64,000 bases of DNA. Origin: Stereum hirsutum FP-91666 SS1 (Eukaryota; Basidiomycota; Agaricomycetes; Russulales; Stereaceae). Position numbers and translations under genes: made by a program. Below the pieces are notes generated by a model. The model made no database searches. It worked only from the letters and a program-made list of their open reading frames with translations, and was not told the DNA's origin. This document shows, one piece after another, positions 10,884 to 23,483 of this stretch (its first letter is position 1; the number at the start of each line of letters is the position of its first letter). The stretch spans positions 351,353-415,352 of the forward strand of contig NW_006763142.1 in assembly GCF_000264905.1 (NCBI RefSeq), written 5' to 3'.

Positions 10884-13847
10884 TTAACCGCGTGTCAATG
10901 AGTTAGAGATGAACTCAGACCCTGTCCTTACCCTTTGCCAAAGCGATCCTGCGAGACAAGGAATTAAAGACGTGAAAATCCACCACACGCCGCCGACTAG
11001 GCGGCGAGATGCAATGACCAGGTACTCGAGGAAATAGATAAACAAAGCCAAGCTGCAGAATGTGATGACAGTCTTCGACCAACGACTCTGCCATGCAATG
11101 GTGAATAGTGCGATGGCAGTGGAGGCCCAAGAGATGAACGCCATGAGGCCTGGAAGACGAGAATGAATGGAGAAGTAGAAGTAAGAAGAGTGAGTGTCGG
11201 TCGCGAGGATCTAAATGAGGTCAAGGTTCGACAAATAAGCGATACAATAATGCAGAGATACTGAAGGCGAAGACAAGCCTTGAATTTATTAGGGTCGGCA
11301 CTGCTGTATTTGAAGAGAAACCACCCATCGAAGAGTATACCGAGGCCCGCTGTTATAGCTGAAACAGACACTGCACCTAAAGCAAGGTTTCCGATGTCGT
11401 ATAATGCTGGATTAGCTGTAGGCGAAAACCCAAAAATTGTGACATCGAGCCTAGGAGGTGCACATAACAATTGTTGTTAGATATTAACCCCAGAGCTCAT
11501 AGACTTGAGATAGAAGAACATACGCCGCTATTCCAATCAACTATATATAGGTAGTGATTCAGCTCCATAGACCAGCTTTCGCAGGGGGGTCGAAGAACAA
11601 CATACCGACACTCCAACGAACTGCCACTCCTGCAACAATCTCCTCAAAACCTCCTCGATTTCAGAATCCGTGGTGGCATGTGTCAACTCTCGATAATAAG
11701 TGTACGTTTCGAATGCCGAATAACTGAAGGCGATCGTAGTGGACGAAATCGTTTGTGCGCGTTGGAGGAGTTGGAACTGGGGGAGCAAGGAGGGTATAAG
11801 ACCAAGTATGGAGTGACGAGTAACCTGTGTATGTCGTTGTCTCTTTTCCAGTTTAGAACTGTCGAAGAACTCGCTGAAGGCGGGGCTACTGGCAGTGACG
11901 GAGCTCCTTGTGGCATTAGAGGTATACGACGTATGTGCTGCGCTGGTTCGGTTGTACCTTCGACGGATATTGGGAATCAGAGGGGCATGATGTTCGAATT
12001 GTTCATCCACGTCGCCGACGGATAGGAGATGTCCTACATGATGTACTCGGTAAGTCAACAACGAATCCTATATAATCCATATAGAGCTCACCTATATCGA
12101 TGGTATACACCACATTGTTCTTGGTTACTTTCCTCGGTGAATAGACTTCTCCCTCTCCACCAATCAGAAACAGTTTTGATCCACTGCACGACATCGAATG
12201 CCCCATTCTTCCGGTAGGCCTTAACTCTAAATCGTCGAAGGATAACCAGGTATTATCTGCATCGAGCAGTCAGTTGTTCGTGCGAGTGGACAGGACAAAG
12301 AGAAGTGATAGTAAGGAACCTTACCGGATAATCTAAGGCAAATAAGCTCGCCAATGAGGCACCCCGAAGTATCACGGCCTCCATAGACAAACATAACGTC
12401 CTTCATGACGACGGAGACATGTCCCTGTCGAGCTGCAGGATGTATCCCTGTGCATTGAAGTTTAGTCCATTTGTGGCGAGAAGGATCGAAGAGCCAGGTA
12501 TCATCGTAGTGAACTTTCTCGTGAACCCCTCCGAAAAGGATTAACTTCCCCTTATAAGACACGAGGGTATGCCCCGAGCGAGGTGGTGGTTTGGAACTGA
12601 AAGTTCGAGTCTTGCATACTTGCCAGCCGGGAAGTTGATCTGAAGGAACGTAAGCGATCGCCAACAGGGTACCTCCAGGGTATGCGAAATTTGACTCGCC
12701 TCGAAAGTTGAATGTCCATAAATCATTTGACTTCCCAATGCCACCAAAGACGAAAAGTAAGGAGCCGGCCAGCGCCACAGCGTGACCTTTCACCCCATCA
12801 TGACCTGTAGGACCCTGCGTCCTACTTTCGAGTCTTGTCCACGCATGAGTGCCTTTGGGGAACAAAAAAGTATAGGTATTAGTAAATCGGGCCTTACGTG
12901 AAAGCGAACATAATCAGCGAAGGAGGAAATGACTTACCCAAATCAAGACAATACACAGAATCACACGTATGCTTGGTACCATCCATCGAATGTCTTGCGC
13001 ACGGCAAACTCTCCGTGTATGTCTCGGTCCTACCGTGCCTCACAGCATCATGAGCAGCAGCCGAGCCAGGCCTTCCACCCCAGACTACCAGACCATCGCC
13101 ACCCTCCATCAGAGCACATGAGTAACCGATACGGGGAGGCGGCTTTTCGCCTGTCGCGTGGAGGAGCCTCGCTGAGAGTTGTGTGTCGATGTTTCCAGGA
13201 TTGGTGTGATCAGGATCTGAGATGATGTAGAGATCACTTTCGGTCCTGGACGCTGACTTCCCACGGGGTGCATCGTGGTGGCGTCGGTTGCGAGAGCGTG
13301 AACGGCCATAATTGGGGTGGGGGTTGTGAGTGTGGTTGTGGCGTTGTTTAGGAGCAGACATGCCACCGAACAGAAAGAACTCGCCAGATGACGTGCAAGT
13401 CGTCGTCAAAGCATGGCCGTATCGGGGAAAAGGCGAGGGAGAGTGCTCAAGCGGTAGTGGCATGCCAGTCTCGTCTACTGGATGCTCGAGGGCAAGGTAC
13501 TCTGTCGACCACTGATGCACGAGATGTTGATCATTGTCGGGGTTGTCTTCGAAATGGACGTTTGTTGCCGAATTATATGGCAATCGTCCAGAGTGGCTGA
13601 CTAGGCTGATATGTCTGAAGAGTATGAGTTAGTAGTGCCATGTAAGTTGCGATGACTTGAGAAGCACTTACAATTTATTGGTACCAGAACTATTTCTCTG
13701 GTCCGAGCGCAGCGGTTGAGTCTGGAGACGCTGTCATAGGAGGGATATCAGTCGGCCAATAATCGAAGGGGTTAGGGATGAGAGGCCTAACAATATACTC
13801 ACGTTCATATTGCCCACCTCTTCACTGGCACCGCTAAAATCCTGCAT
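10884..13847 (-). CDS. Kelch-repeat protein with C-terminal multi-pass membrane domain
   Basis: The start at 13847 gives MQDFSGASEEVGNMN, then two short exons lead into RYGHALTTT...EFFLFGGMSA. Kelch blades follow: RIGYSCALMEGGDGLVVWGG, GHAVALAGSLLFVFGG, RSGHTLVSYKGKLILFGG, RQGHVSVVMKDVMFVYGG and RMGHSMSCSGSKLFLIGG. This is about six blades, enough for one propeller. The reading frame then runs on through an in-phase intron (about 12034-12092) into a hydrophilic linker, a helix SEIEEVLRRLLQEWQFVGVS and about four hydrophobic segments (LDVTIFGF, ITAGLGILFDGWFLF, AFISWASTAIALF, SLALFIYFLEYLVIA), ending SNSLTRG. One exon, LIGIAA, is only 17 nt. Another junction, after NKFK, fits best as a GC-AG intron. 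Likely a membrane-anchored propeller that binds an unknown partner. Confidence 0.75.
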
Positions 13848-14592
13848 ATTAGATCTCGATTAGCAGCAGACAAATACTTAAACAGCAACCAAGTAAAGGG
13901 AAGAAAGCGAGGATAGAGGGCGCGGGGTATGTGGTGCAATTAGCCAGGGGATCATTGCCTCGTCATAATATCAGGGTAACGTTGGGGTAACCGGGAGCAT
14001 CAAGAAGCATCAAGGTTCACCTGTGTTTCAAGTTGCGACGCAACGCTGCATCGTGTTCAATGGAGCCCTCTGTCTATCAGTGGTGGAAGCTGGCCCCAGC
14101 CCATCATGATCATGGAACGGCGTTGTCAGCCAAGCCCCGAAGACAATAGTATGGCAAGAAAACCGCAATGCATCTAAATAAAATTGGTGGGTGCGCCATA
14201 GCTATAACATACCGAACGCTTGTGATGATAAAGAAGATGATGGTAGGCTGCAAAGCAGACCTGTCAGTAATAGATCAGCGGCCTCCTCCTGCCTCTCTTT
14301 CCCCGAATCGTATGTCTGTCTGAAGCTGCTGAATCCAAGATGAGTCCATTACAACCCCTTTACTTCTGCTTGCTGATACCAAATGGTTCAGCTCCGCTGT
14401 GGTGTCCAATACCGAGCTGAGGCGATGTCCGAGTCCACAGTAGTCCTCCCATCCCGGTGGTCCGTGTCCGCAGGCAGTGTTTGATTGCGCCACCGCCACC
14501 CTCCACACCGCTCTTCTCAATGCCCCCAGGCTCATATCCCCATACTCTGACTTGAGCTGTCAGCTCGGGCGGCATATCCATCGAGGCTTAAA
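13848..14592. other. Intergenic, promoter side of kelch gene
   Basis: I see no gene in this stretch. It contains the upstream region of the kelch gene and the 3' flank of the coiled-coil gene, both on the minus strand. Confidence 0.45.
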
Positions 14593-17500
14593 TCACTCCA
14601 TAACCCTATCCGTCATCCTACTGACTCCCAAGAAAGCCTGCAACAATGCCGGGACAACAAACGGCTCTCGACACTCCCTCTCCACGTCTTTCAGCGCGTC
14701 TTCTGTTCTTCTGAGACGGACTTGGGCCGCTCTGCGGGCTGATTTTTCAAAGGAGAGGGAGGTGTGCAGGGAGGTGAGGGTTGAGTGGAGTATTTTGAGG
14801 TCAGCTGTTTGGGAGAGGAACAAGCGTTGGGGGAGCGGGGACGAGCAGTTCGGTCAGTCAAAAAAGCGGTCAAAGTGATGAAGGGGAATGGACCTTTGGA
14901 AGGCATTCAACAGAACGAAGCGCAGAAATCAAAACTCACTCATGATGTCGCCATTATCATCATTATTTTCCTCATCAACCTCCCCGTCTTCCATAGCCAC
15001 ATCACCATACAACCCATCGCGCACGGCCTCATCTTCTACGTCAATTTCGACGACCTCTCCATTCTCGCTCCCAGACCTGATTCTCTTCCTCGGCCGTGCT
15101 ATCACTTGCTTTTGACCACTTTCTTTCGCCCCGAGTCCAGCTCCAGGACCACACAATCCCTCCTCATCCATCACCTTTCTGACAAACCTCCTCACATCGT
15201 CATTTTCCATCCGTCTCCTCTTGACCTCTCCTCTTAACCTCTCACATTCTTCCTCCGCTTGGGCCGCCTTCCGTTTCAGTGTGTGACGCTCCGATTCCCA
15301 AACACATTCATCCTGGTTTTCCTGTGGCCGCAAAGGCGAAGGCGAATGGAGCTGCGGTTGTGACCTCGACGAACCACAATCTTCCGCTCCTCGCTGATCC
15401 TCCCCACGATAATATGCCCTAAGCAAACCCTCCAGCTCAGGCGGTAGTCGCCCCAAAAGTGCCCGCACGTCTCGCATTCGCCGATGTTGCTCGTCGGCGA
15501 CCTCAACCTCAACCTCGACTTTGGTGGTATCGACAACGTCCTGGTCCGGAATACGGCAACTATCTGAAATCCTGGATAATGGGTGTCCGGCCTCCTGATG
15601 AAGTCGGTCTTCGTCCTCGGCTTGTACACAATCTCGGTCGGAGACGATGGGGTGCTCGTGATCAAGTGGTGCAGGCGTAGACGACGACGCGTGTGGCTCT
15701 GTACGCGTTTGACGCAGTTCCGATCCTTCACTCGAACGCGTTGAACGTGAATCCGGCCTTCGGCCCACAAGAACGAAGTTACTATTCCGTGACAGAGTCG
15801 CATCTGCAGAGTTCGACTCATGCTGCTTCCTGAACCTCCCAATCATCCCCAACAATTCCTCAGGCCCCGCTCGCTCGCTCGCTCGACCTGCGACTTCCGC
15901 AATTGGGTCGAGATTTGGGCGCGGTTTCTTGAATTTTGGAGCCCATTGAGAGGAGGGGTTGGACGTGGACGGGAGTGGGACGGTGGAGATCGAAGCGGAT
16001 GATGCTGTGAGAGTAGAAGATGGAGGACCGGTGGAGGGTGGAGGAGCGAGAGTGATGTTTGAGGAGGAAGACGAAGGGGTTTGTGATGAAGATGCCTTGG
16101 AGGAGAAAGTCGCAGAGGGGACGTACGACGCCACACCAAAAACATGATGTGACCGGGTGGCGCCGTCGGTTTTTCCAGCGTCGTTCGAATTCTCAGATTG
16201 TGGCGGAGGCGAAGTTTCGGCGGTACCCTGCGACTGTGAAGAAGACGACGTGGAAGGTGAATGTGCTCGGAATTGCGTTTCCTGCGATGAAGAGGGATCC
16301 GATTCTGGGGGGTTGGTGGTCATGCTGATACATAGTTTGACGCGTTTACGAGGATCAGAGGTCGCATTCGGATATTGCTGTTCAAACGGAGTGGATGAAG
16401 TCGAAACAGGAACCACAGTGGGAACCTTCGACGTCGCGTGCACATGCGTGTTCGGTTCCTCCACGACACCAAGAGCCTTCGCGTCCTTCTTCAAAGCCAG
16501 AACAAACGGCTCTTTCGCCTGCTTGACCGTCTTTCCCTCCACGTCCTTACTCGTCGCCGCCGTCGTACTAGTCGCATTACCGGCGAATGCAAGCTTAGGC
16601 TGATCGAAGAAGAACGAAACGCCCAACGCGTTCGATCTAGGGCCCGTCGGTGCATTGGTGACGGCTCTGCTCAGATCTGGTCCAGTCGGGGTTGGCGTAC
16701 TTTTCCCGTTCTTATCCTTCTCGTCTGTAGTACGGAGCGCCATCATTGATCACTTTAGGGCTTTTGGAGGACGAGGGTGAAGAGCTCGTAGAACTGACCT
16801 TTTGCTACCGAAGGAGATTGATCAGAGGGTGAAGACTTGGATGTGGAGGATACGCGTGCGTAAGGATAAGTAGCGTAGGAGCCTGTCTGACGAGGTTTGA
16901 AAACTTCGACGGGTGGAGGGATGCCGTTGTAGGAGCTAAAGGTCGGGACATCGCGCGGGTCGAGGGGAAGTTCGGAACCGGAGCGAGTGCATTTGATTTC
17001 GAAGCTGATTTTTTAGGGGCGTCAGGGGCGTTAGGATGGAAGTGGTGTTGGAAGGATGGGGGAACGTGAGGAAAAGACAAAGTCAGTTTGTGCCATCGTC
17101 AATGAATGAGAATACGAGACTAGGAGGTTTTATGGCTGGTATTGAACGTACAGTTCGACTGAGATTCTGACGGGTTCGGATTGACGGCGTTAGTATTATA
17201 ATGCAGTGGTGTACTTGAATGTCAGGATAACTCACATAGATAGTTTCTCCAGTTTCTTCGCGTCCATGCTGCCAATACCGCGCTGCAACGCGATGACCAT
17301 ACACTACCCATACATACAACGTTAATCATCAGCACATTTCTTCACCAATCCCACATTTCTCGCCCAAATAACACGCGACCAAAAGAATAACAAGGTAAAG
17401 CCACTCACATTCCCTTTTTGTGTCTCATAATGCGCCTCCACAGCATCCCCAAAATCGCCACTCAAAAAGATTTTATCCTTCTTCGGCAGCGAGCTGCCCA

Positions 17501-17666
17501 ACCTCAACGAAGTACTATCCATATCCTTCCTCAGCATGTTCTTTAGCTCCGACATCTGGTCCCTTCCGCGCACAGAGTTGTGTGTCGGGCAGTCCCTGAT
17601 CTTCAGCATCTTGAGACCTTTGTAGCGGATGCGGAGAACAACATGGTAGGGATCGCCGGCGGCCAT
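14593..17666 (-). CDS. Ser/Pro-rich, probably nuclear coiled-coil protein of unknown function
   Basis: The start at 17666 gives MAAGDPYHVVLRIRYKGLKM. I join six exons before a long one: exon 1 ends ETQKGN; the next reads CMVIALQRGIGSMDAKKLEKLS; a roughly 15-nt microexon follows; then LFEIKCTRSGSELPLDPRDVPTF...SPSVAK; then, across a 74-nt phase-1 intron (16725-16798), the long exon beginning DEKDKNGKSTPTPTGPD. That exon runs to about 14945 and is rich in Ser, Pro, Thr and Glu, with basic KRVK and KRRR clusters that resemble nuclear signals and a coiled coil (RHTLKRKAAQAEEECERLRGEVKRRR). The last exon, TDLKILHSTLTSL...RMTDRVME, is helical. Length is about 800 residues. I recognise no domain. 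The long exon has its own Met and could be read as a separate gene, but the phases fit a single gene. Confidence 0.6.
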
Positions 17667-18645
17667 GGTGGCGACGACTGTGAGCAGTACTGGTGCTGAG
17701 CACAGCGGTAGGTATACAAAGACTTAGTGCGCGATATCCTCGATGAACCTGGTACAGTGGCGCGTTTGACAACGAGGAGAGAAGTTATGAACGCGTGAAA
17801 ATGTCGAAGCTGAGCTTTCGAGAATTGCAAACGAATATCTAAGGTGTATATCGGCAGAATATCGCTCCACGCTGCTGATCGTCGTCGACCTCGAAGTAGA
17901 TGACGGTGGCGATGGTGGTGGTAAAGAACAAAGGAGGACGAAGGACACGACGCATGACCGTCGCCGTCTGCACAAATTCGGATTTGGGGCAAATTGCTAA
18001 TTAGAATTTAGAAGTGGCACAAGCGCGACCGCGACGCGTTCTGGTTCTTGTGTTTACGTAAATGACGCGTGTTTGGCGTGCTGATCACCGCGTTTTTGGG
18101 CCCTTCGAGGCATGCGGTTGCCTCATTGAGAACGGGGTTTGTCTGCACCTTTGTTTGGCCGAATAGACGAAGATGGAGTTGCTTGGGAAAGGATCAGGAA
18201 GACAATTGGGAGCAAGAGCATCGCGAACAAAAGCGTCGACCTTGGTTCCTTTTCACCTCAGGCTCAAACTCATGCTCGGACCTTCCATCCTTCCTCCACC
18301 ACGGCGTCCTTCTTCCTCGGTCCCCACATTGTATACACGGTCCTACCATCTCCCACATTATCCGATTGGAATCATCCAATCTACTTCTGACAGCAGTATT
18401 ATTAGGGCACTTCTGCTCGCACGGACGCCGACATCGATAATCCTTTCGCTTTAATACAGATATTTGCACATCTTCCGAGATACGTACAGAGGCCCGCCGA
18501 CACCGCCACCGCCACACATTCACCCCTCGTTTCCTCCCTGCCTCGACATCCATCACGATTCGTGGTCACTCCAGCGCCTCATCTAACTCGTCACAACGCC
18601 CACTCCTCACCGTCACCGTTCTAACACACAGACCAAGGCAGACGA
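17667..18645. other. Intergenic, 980 nt
   Basis: This lies between the start of the coiled-coil gene and the 3' end of profilin. Open frames on both strands lack any conserved pattern. The part next to 17667 should hold the promoter of the coiled-coil gene. Confidence 0.45.
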
Positions 18646-19830
18646 CTAGTATCCCACGTTGATCAGATAATCAGCGAGATTCTCGACGATGGGTGTCGCT
18701 TGGCCGGCTTGGATCGGTGCAGCATATTCCGCGACGAGGATGGCCTGTTTCGTCTTGACGATGACGGCGCCGTCAGCCTGTGCGGTCGGTCATATCGTTA
18801 TGTTGTAGATCGTATTGATGTTGTTGACCATGGCATCACACGAGTAATCGTAGACGGAGATAACAAAATAAACGTGAGCATGACATGTCTGGACCGCGGA
18901 ACCGAAAGACGAGATAGAAATGGGAGGTAGACGTAAGAGCACGAGGAATGGATGGTCGAAAAATGGTAGGAGTCAAAACCAATCGCCCCCGGAAGGTGCA
19001 AGGGTGGAGGTAGTATAAAACGGCATAGAAGAAAATGACATAGAATGAGCCAGTAAACGCACCTGCTTCTTCCCATAAATACTTCTGTCGTTCACCTGCA
19101 ACGTGAAGTACTTCTGACCCGCGAGACGGAAACCACTGGCTTGCGTGGAGGTTGGGTCCACAAACGCGTTGATCACGGCTTTCTGCTCCTCTGGGGAGAG
19201 CTGTATGAATTGGTTGATGGTGAGCCCACGAAACGACCGGATTGTTCGTGCACCACCAGCGATAGTAGTAGGTGAGGCGTGTTGAGAGGATGTAGAGCGA
19301 TCGTAAGTGTGATGAGGGCCAGAAATACGAGGAACAGAGTAGGATAGAAAGTCAGTATACCAGTTACGGATGTACAGAAAAGAGATGTGGCAGTAGTTGG
19401 ATTGGGCAGAGGCCGATATAGAGGGGGTAGATAGGGAGGAGATGATGAAAACATGAAGAGGAAGAAGACCATGATCGAGATCCGAACGTACGTTATACCC
19501 AGCCGTCGTAGCCCACACACCGCCTTGCTGTCCGAGAATCGCCGCTTTCGTAATCATCCCGCTGCCCACAAGGTTAGTGTCGACGTATGCTGCATTCCCG
19601 CAATACCGATTCCAAGTCCATGCCACAAATCGCCGTAGGTTCCAATGTCACCCAGGAGCAAGGTTCAAAATAACAGCAATTAGTACGATGTCGATATAAA
19701 ATGCAGACCACACGCAAAAGCGAGCAATATCGAGCGGGCCACAAATGACGATGTATTTGGGTACTCGCGAATATGTCTTGTGCTGTATGACGGAGATAAA
19801 GACAGGAGAAAACGTACTTTGCCAAGACAT
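18646..19830 (-). CDS. PFY1: Profilin
   Basis: The start at 19830 gives MSWQ in a 13-nt first exon (19818-19830). The next exons read TYVDTNLVGSGMITKAAILG, GGVWATTAGYN, SPEEQKAVINAFVDP, GFRLAGQKYFTLQVNDRSIYGKKQ, ADGAVIVKTKQAILVAEYAAP and ENLADYLINVGY with stop TAG at 18646-18648. The order and the length of about 126 residues fit the whole profilin family. Profilin binds monomeric actin and the proline-rich tracts of formins and promotes filament growth at cortical sites. The N-terminal Trp (MSWQ), the C-terminal helix and the GxxYF core are all present, so the protein should be functional. Four or five introns, some over 200 nt, make it unusually intron-rich for its size. Confidence 0.92.
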
Positions 19831-21972
19831 TGCAGCCTAATTGTACTCTGACGAAAAGCTAAAAGTTGGAGGGAAGAAGTAGGAATGTTATGAATCCGAG
19901 AGAGCAAGAAAGAGGCTCGAGGAGATGGTTGATGATGGTGGTAGTGAAAGGAGAGCGTCAGCCAGCCCCGAGCACTCCTTTGGCTGGGCGGAACAAATGT
20001 CCGGAAGCGGGACGGAGATCGCCATCAGATATAGCAAATCTGCCCCGATCAGGCTGATTTTGAGGCCGCCTTGAGCCCTCGTTTCAGCTGTGTTTACGGC
20101 CTGGTTATGCATGCTGCCTGCGTCCAGAGGCGAGGATGTGTCGGGAATGACAGGGAGGAGAGGGCAAAGAGATACAAGCGCGTGGTTGAGGGTAACGATT
20201 ATTCTGAGAAAATCTGGTCGTTACTTCGACCCTACTTCGGAAGGGAATGCCCGGGACGGAGACCTGCAGAAGACCGCTTTTTGTGAGCAACACGTGCTTC
20301 TTAGGGCATAAATAGGAACGTATTTGGATGCATTTCGCGGAAATTGTGGCTTTGGGGCCGTGGATTTCCTCTTCTTTCTGTCGTTCATCTTCATGATGCT
20401 GTCACATCCTCGTTCATCCCTCTGGCAAGGTCTATGCTTGGCTACGAACCCTTAAACTGCCGTCAACCCATCATCCTCACCAAATGAAGGTCCTACTCTT
20501 CGGAACTTGCACTGTCGAGTTGTCACAAGCAAAAACCACTGTCCTCATCACCCTTGCTAGAGCTCCTCAGCCTGACGGACTTCACTCTGGTCTTGACGCC
20601 TCTTAGGGGTGCTTTTCCTAACTTTCCACGATTGACTGCTCTTTCGTGTATGGTGGCTTCGTGCAAGCCGAGGAAATGCAAACTTGGACGATGTTCATGT
20701 CATGTTTCGGTCTACAAGTGTGGCACGAACATGCAGAAGTAAATGTGCCGATCTCTTAGCTCGAGACAATAAAACACACTGGCACGATGTGCAATGCACG
20801 ACGGCCGGGTCTCCTTTCTCTAGTTATAAAACTGTATAGGCAGACTTTGCAGATTGATACACCCTATTTATCAGCCCTATAACGCCCTGCTGCCTTCCTC
20901 GCGCGAGACTCTACTGCTCTAGTACGCGCAGCTCACAAAGGCCGATATCCGTGCTCTGCGGCGCTATGGATCAGGTACATGTTGGACTCGTAGTCCGACT
21001 CCCATGGGCTGTCAATCATATTCTCCGCATTTTCACCGTGACCACTGGTCAAAAGCTAGGAACACGCACTTCTTTGGAAGGACTTTCGCTCGTTCCGGGT
21101 TTCAGAGACGAATCGACGGTGATATTTTGTGATGCTAGGCCTAGGAGTGTCCTGAACTTCAATGCAACCTTTGTGGTCCTGTCCATCCGACATTCCTTCA
21201 CTTCTTCGTCCAGTCTCTCGCACTGACTCGAACAATCACTCCCCATCATGCACGGCTTGGACTCGAGCGACTCGGGCAACGCATCTTTCAAACTTGTCTC
21301 TGCCAAGTAAACTCCAACACCGACATAAAGCCGGTCTGTGATGTGAACTGCAGCATCTCGTACCTATCCTCCATCAGCGCCGATCATGAGGATAGGATGT
21401 AGTTTGGGTCGTTACCGCCATCGTTCTCAGAGGATAGGAATCTAGGTTCAACTCACTACTCTCATATGCGCATCTTTCTATGAATAAAGTGATGGATCCT
21501 TGGATCTAGCTTCACCTCGCCATGATCAGTGATAAGTATACAGTTTCAAACCTGCACCGATCCATCCGAATCCGATGGCTGACTTCTACATCATTTTGTG
21601 TTCTGCCATGCCTGGTCTCGAATCCGCCTTCAAGGCACACCTGTGGACAATAATATCGCATCTTGAGCTACCTGGACTAGATTTGGACCTACATGCCAAG
21701 CAGCCTCCAGAGTACTAGAGGATCAGCTGCACCGTCAAGGGGCTTTCCACTTTATGGGCGACGGCACGAACGGCTCCAGCAGTTTTGTCTTGTTAATCAT
21801 TGACTTAGGGCCCGCAGGAGCTCCGGGCTGGACAGGTATAAAAGATGACTCGAGTGTTACTCGAGACTGGCAGGCCCAAGCTCACCGGATATTGTTTTAT
21901 CTTAGTACGACTGCCTCTGAATCTTGCCTTACACCGGATCCCTACACGAGAACTGTCGTCCATAATCCAACT
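19831..21972. other. Intergenic, 2.1 kb
   Basis: Contains the profilin promoter on the left and the promoter of the secreted-protein gene on the right. I find no protein family, tRNA or repeat. Short open frames here carry no motif. Confidence 0.4.
21837..21843 (+). promoter_or_regulatory. TATA box of Cys-rich secreted protein gene
   Basis: TATAAAA lies about 130 nt before the ATG at 21973. It supports this ATG as the start of the secreted protein. Confidence 0.55.
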
Positions 21973-22888
21973 ATGAAGAGCACCATTTACTTCGCTTTCT
22001 TTGCTCTCATGCGCGTTGCTCTTGCCGGTAAGTAGACCATCCCTCTGTGCGACTCTCTTCGTATTATACTCGATATTCAACACCTTTCATTCCCTACATC
22101 CCACATTCCACATCGACACACTACTAGTACCCCCGACCCCACGCGAACTCTGTGGTACAGGCGGGACCGTCATCAACAGCACCACCGTCCATCACAACGG
22201 ACTCGACATCAACATCAAGACTACCACTTGTCCCACCCTTATTGCCTCGGCGAACAGCACCAGTGCTCGCGCGGAGAAAAGGGAAGAGGAGGAGAGACAG
22301 ACTGCGTCGTGTTCTGATGGTGGATGTATGTACTCTCAATCTCGTTCTTCGTATTCGATATAGGAGTACTTATGATGGATGCTAATGTGCTTTGGGATGG
22401 GATAGGCACTACCTACTGTTTGAACCTCGGCGAACAGCCTTTCGTTTTCGACTGTCAGACGCTCGCGGACGCACTCGAGGATCTTTACCGTAGGTCACAC
22501 ACCCTATCTTTCGCCCCATTTCGCGTTCGGTTCGTTGACACATGGATATCATAATATTCTATATAGCCGAGAGCTTCCTCGCCCCGCCGCAAACCTCTAG
22601 CGAATTCTCCATCGATACGTGCGCGTTTGCGTTCCTCAACTACGACGTGGAGGAGTATAGCGTCTGTTACTTGAACTTCGTGCGTCCATATCCACCTCCT
22701 TTTTGCTTCCTTACACCCTGACCTTGACTCTTCCTACATGGACTAACATCTCATTATCGTCGTGCTAGGGCTTCAACGGCATTATCACTGCAGATAACTG
22801 TTTCGGTGACTGGCCCGCGCCGACGGCCACTGCTGGCGGAGCTTGTCTCTCCCCTGGCTACGCGGGGAATGACTGGGCTATCGAGTGA
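21973..22888 (+). CDS. Small Cys-rich secreted protein, intact
   Basis: Exon 1 (21973-22027) encodes MKSTIYFAFFALMRVALA, a clear signal peptide. The following exons read VPPTPRELCGTGGTVINSTT (from 22128), a Lys/Glu-rich stretch ending SCSDGGC, TTYCLNLGEQPFVFDCQTLADALEDLY, PESFLAPPQTSSEFSIDTCAFAFLNYD, and GFNGIITADNCFGDWP...NDWAIE with stop at 22886-22888. The mature part is about 160 residues with ten Cys, an even number that suggests five disulphides, and N-glycosylation sites such as NSTT. I do not recognise a named family; similar proteins are common in basidiomycete secretomes, and their roles are mostly unknown. A second copy at 5631-6414 on the other strand is broken, so this is the surviving paralogue. 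Confidence 0.75.
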
Positions 22889-23483
22889 GCATATTCGTTA
22901 CTTTCATCCTCCCCTGTTTTGAGTCAGCACTGCTGATGACGTGAAATTGTAATGCGTTGGTAGAGTGTTCTATCCTTGAATGAAGCAATACGCTCAGCTA
23001 GGGTCTGGTATGGTATGGTATGCAATGGGTGCGCAGTGTCGAGTGGAGCATTGTCGTTGTCGAGATAATTATGTGGAAAATATATGCTATGGCCGTGGAT
23101 CACTCTAACGGGCATAGAACATTGGAGGCTGCCTCTGGAAAGCGCGGTTTCTCGATTCAACTGAGAACCGAGTCAAAGCTTGTTACTTACTCTCTGCAGG
23201 AAAACGCCACAATACTGTAACATATGAGGTCCATCTAAGACCAATCAAATGTGATGAGAGTTCGTCGAATTACCCCTAAAGGAGTGTGACAAGCTCATTG
23301 AACGAGCTTTACAAGAGAAACAAAGTACTAAGGAAGGCCAAACGCAGGGGACAATTCTCTTTTATCCCGAGCCTTAGGATAGAATCAGCTCCCGTAGAAA
23401 CTGGAATTGAAAGCCCGAAAATCTCGAGTCAGACCGATGAAATTGGGTACCGATATGAAGCCGAAATCAAACATACCATGTGT
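22889..23483. other. Convergent 3' flanks
   Basis: This lies between the 3' ends of two secreted-protein genes. An open frame starting at 23286 overlaps the last exon of the minus-strand gene and looks like its shadow. Confidence 0.4.

Noticed and set aside
14929..16749. Many plus-strand open frames opposite the coiled-coil gene
   Set aside because: They are antisense shadows of a long GC-rich exon; their peptides are low-complexity and without motif.
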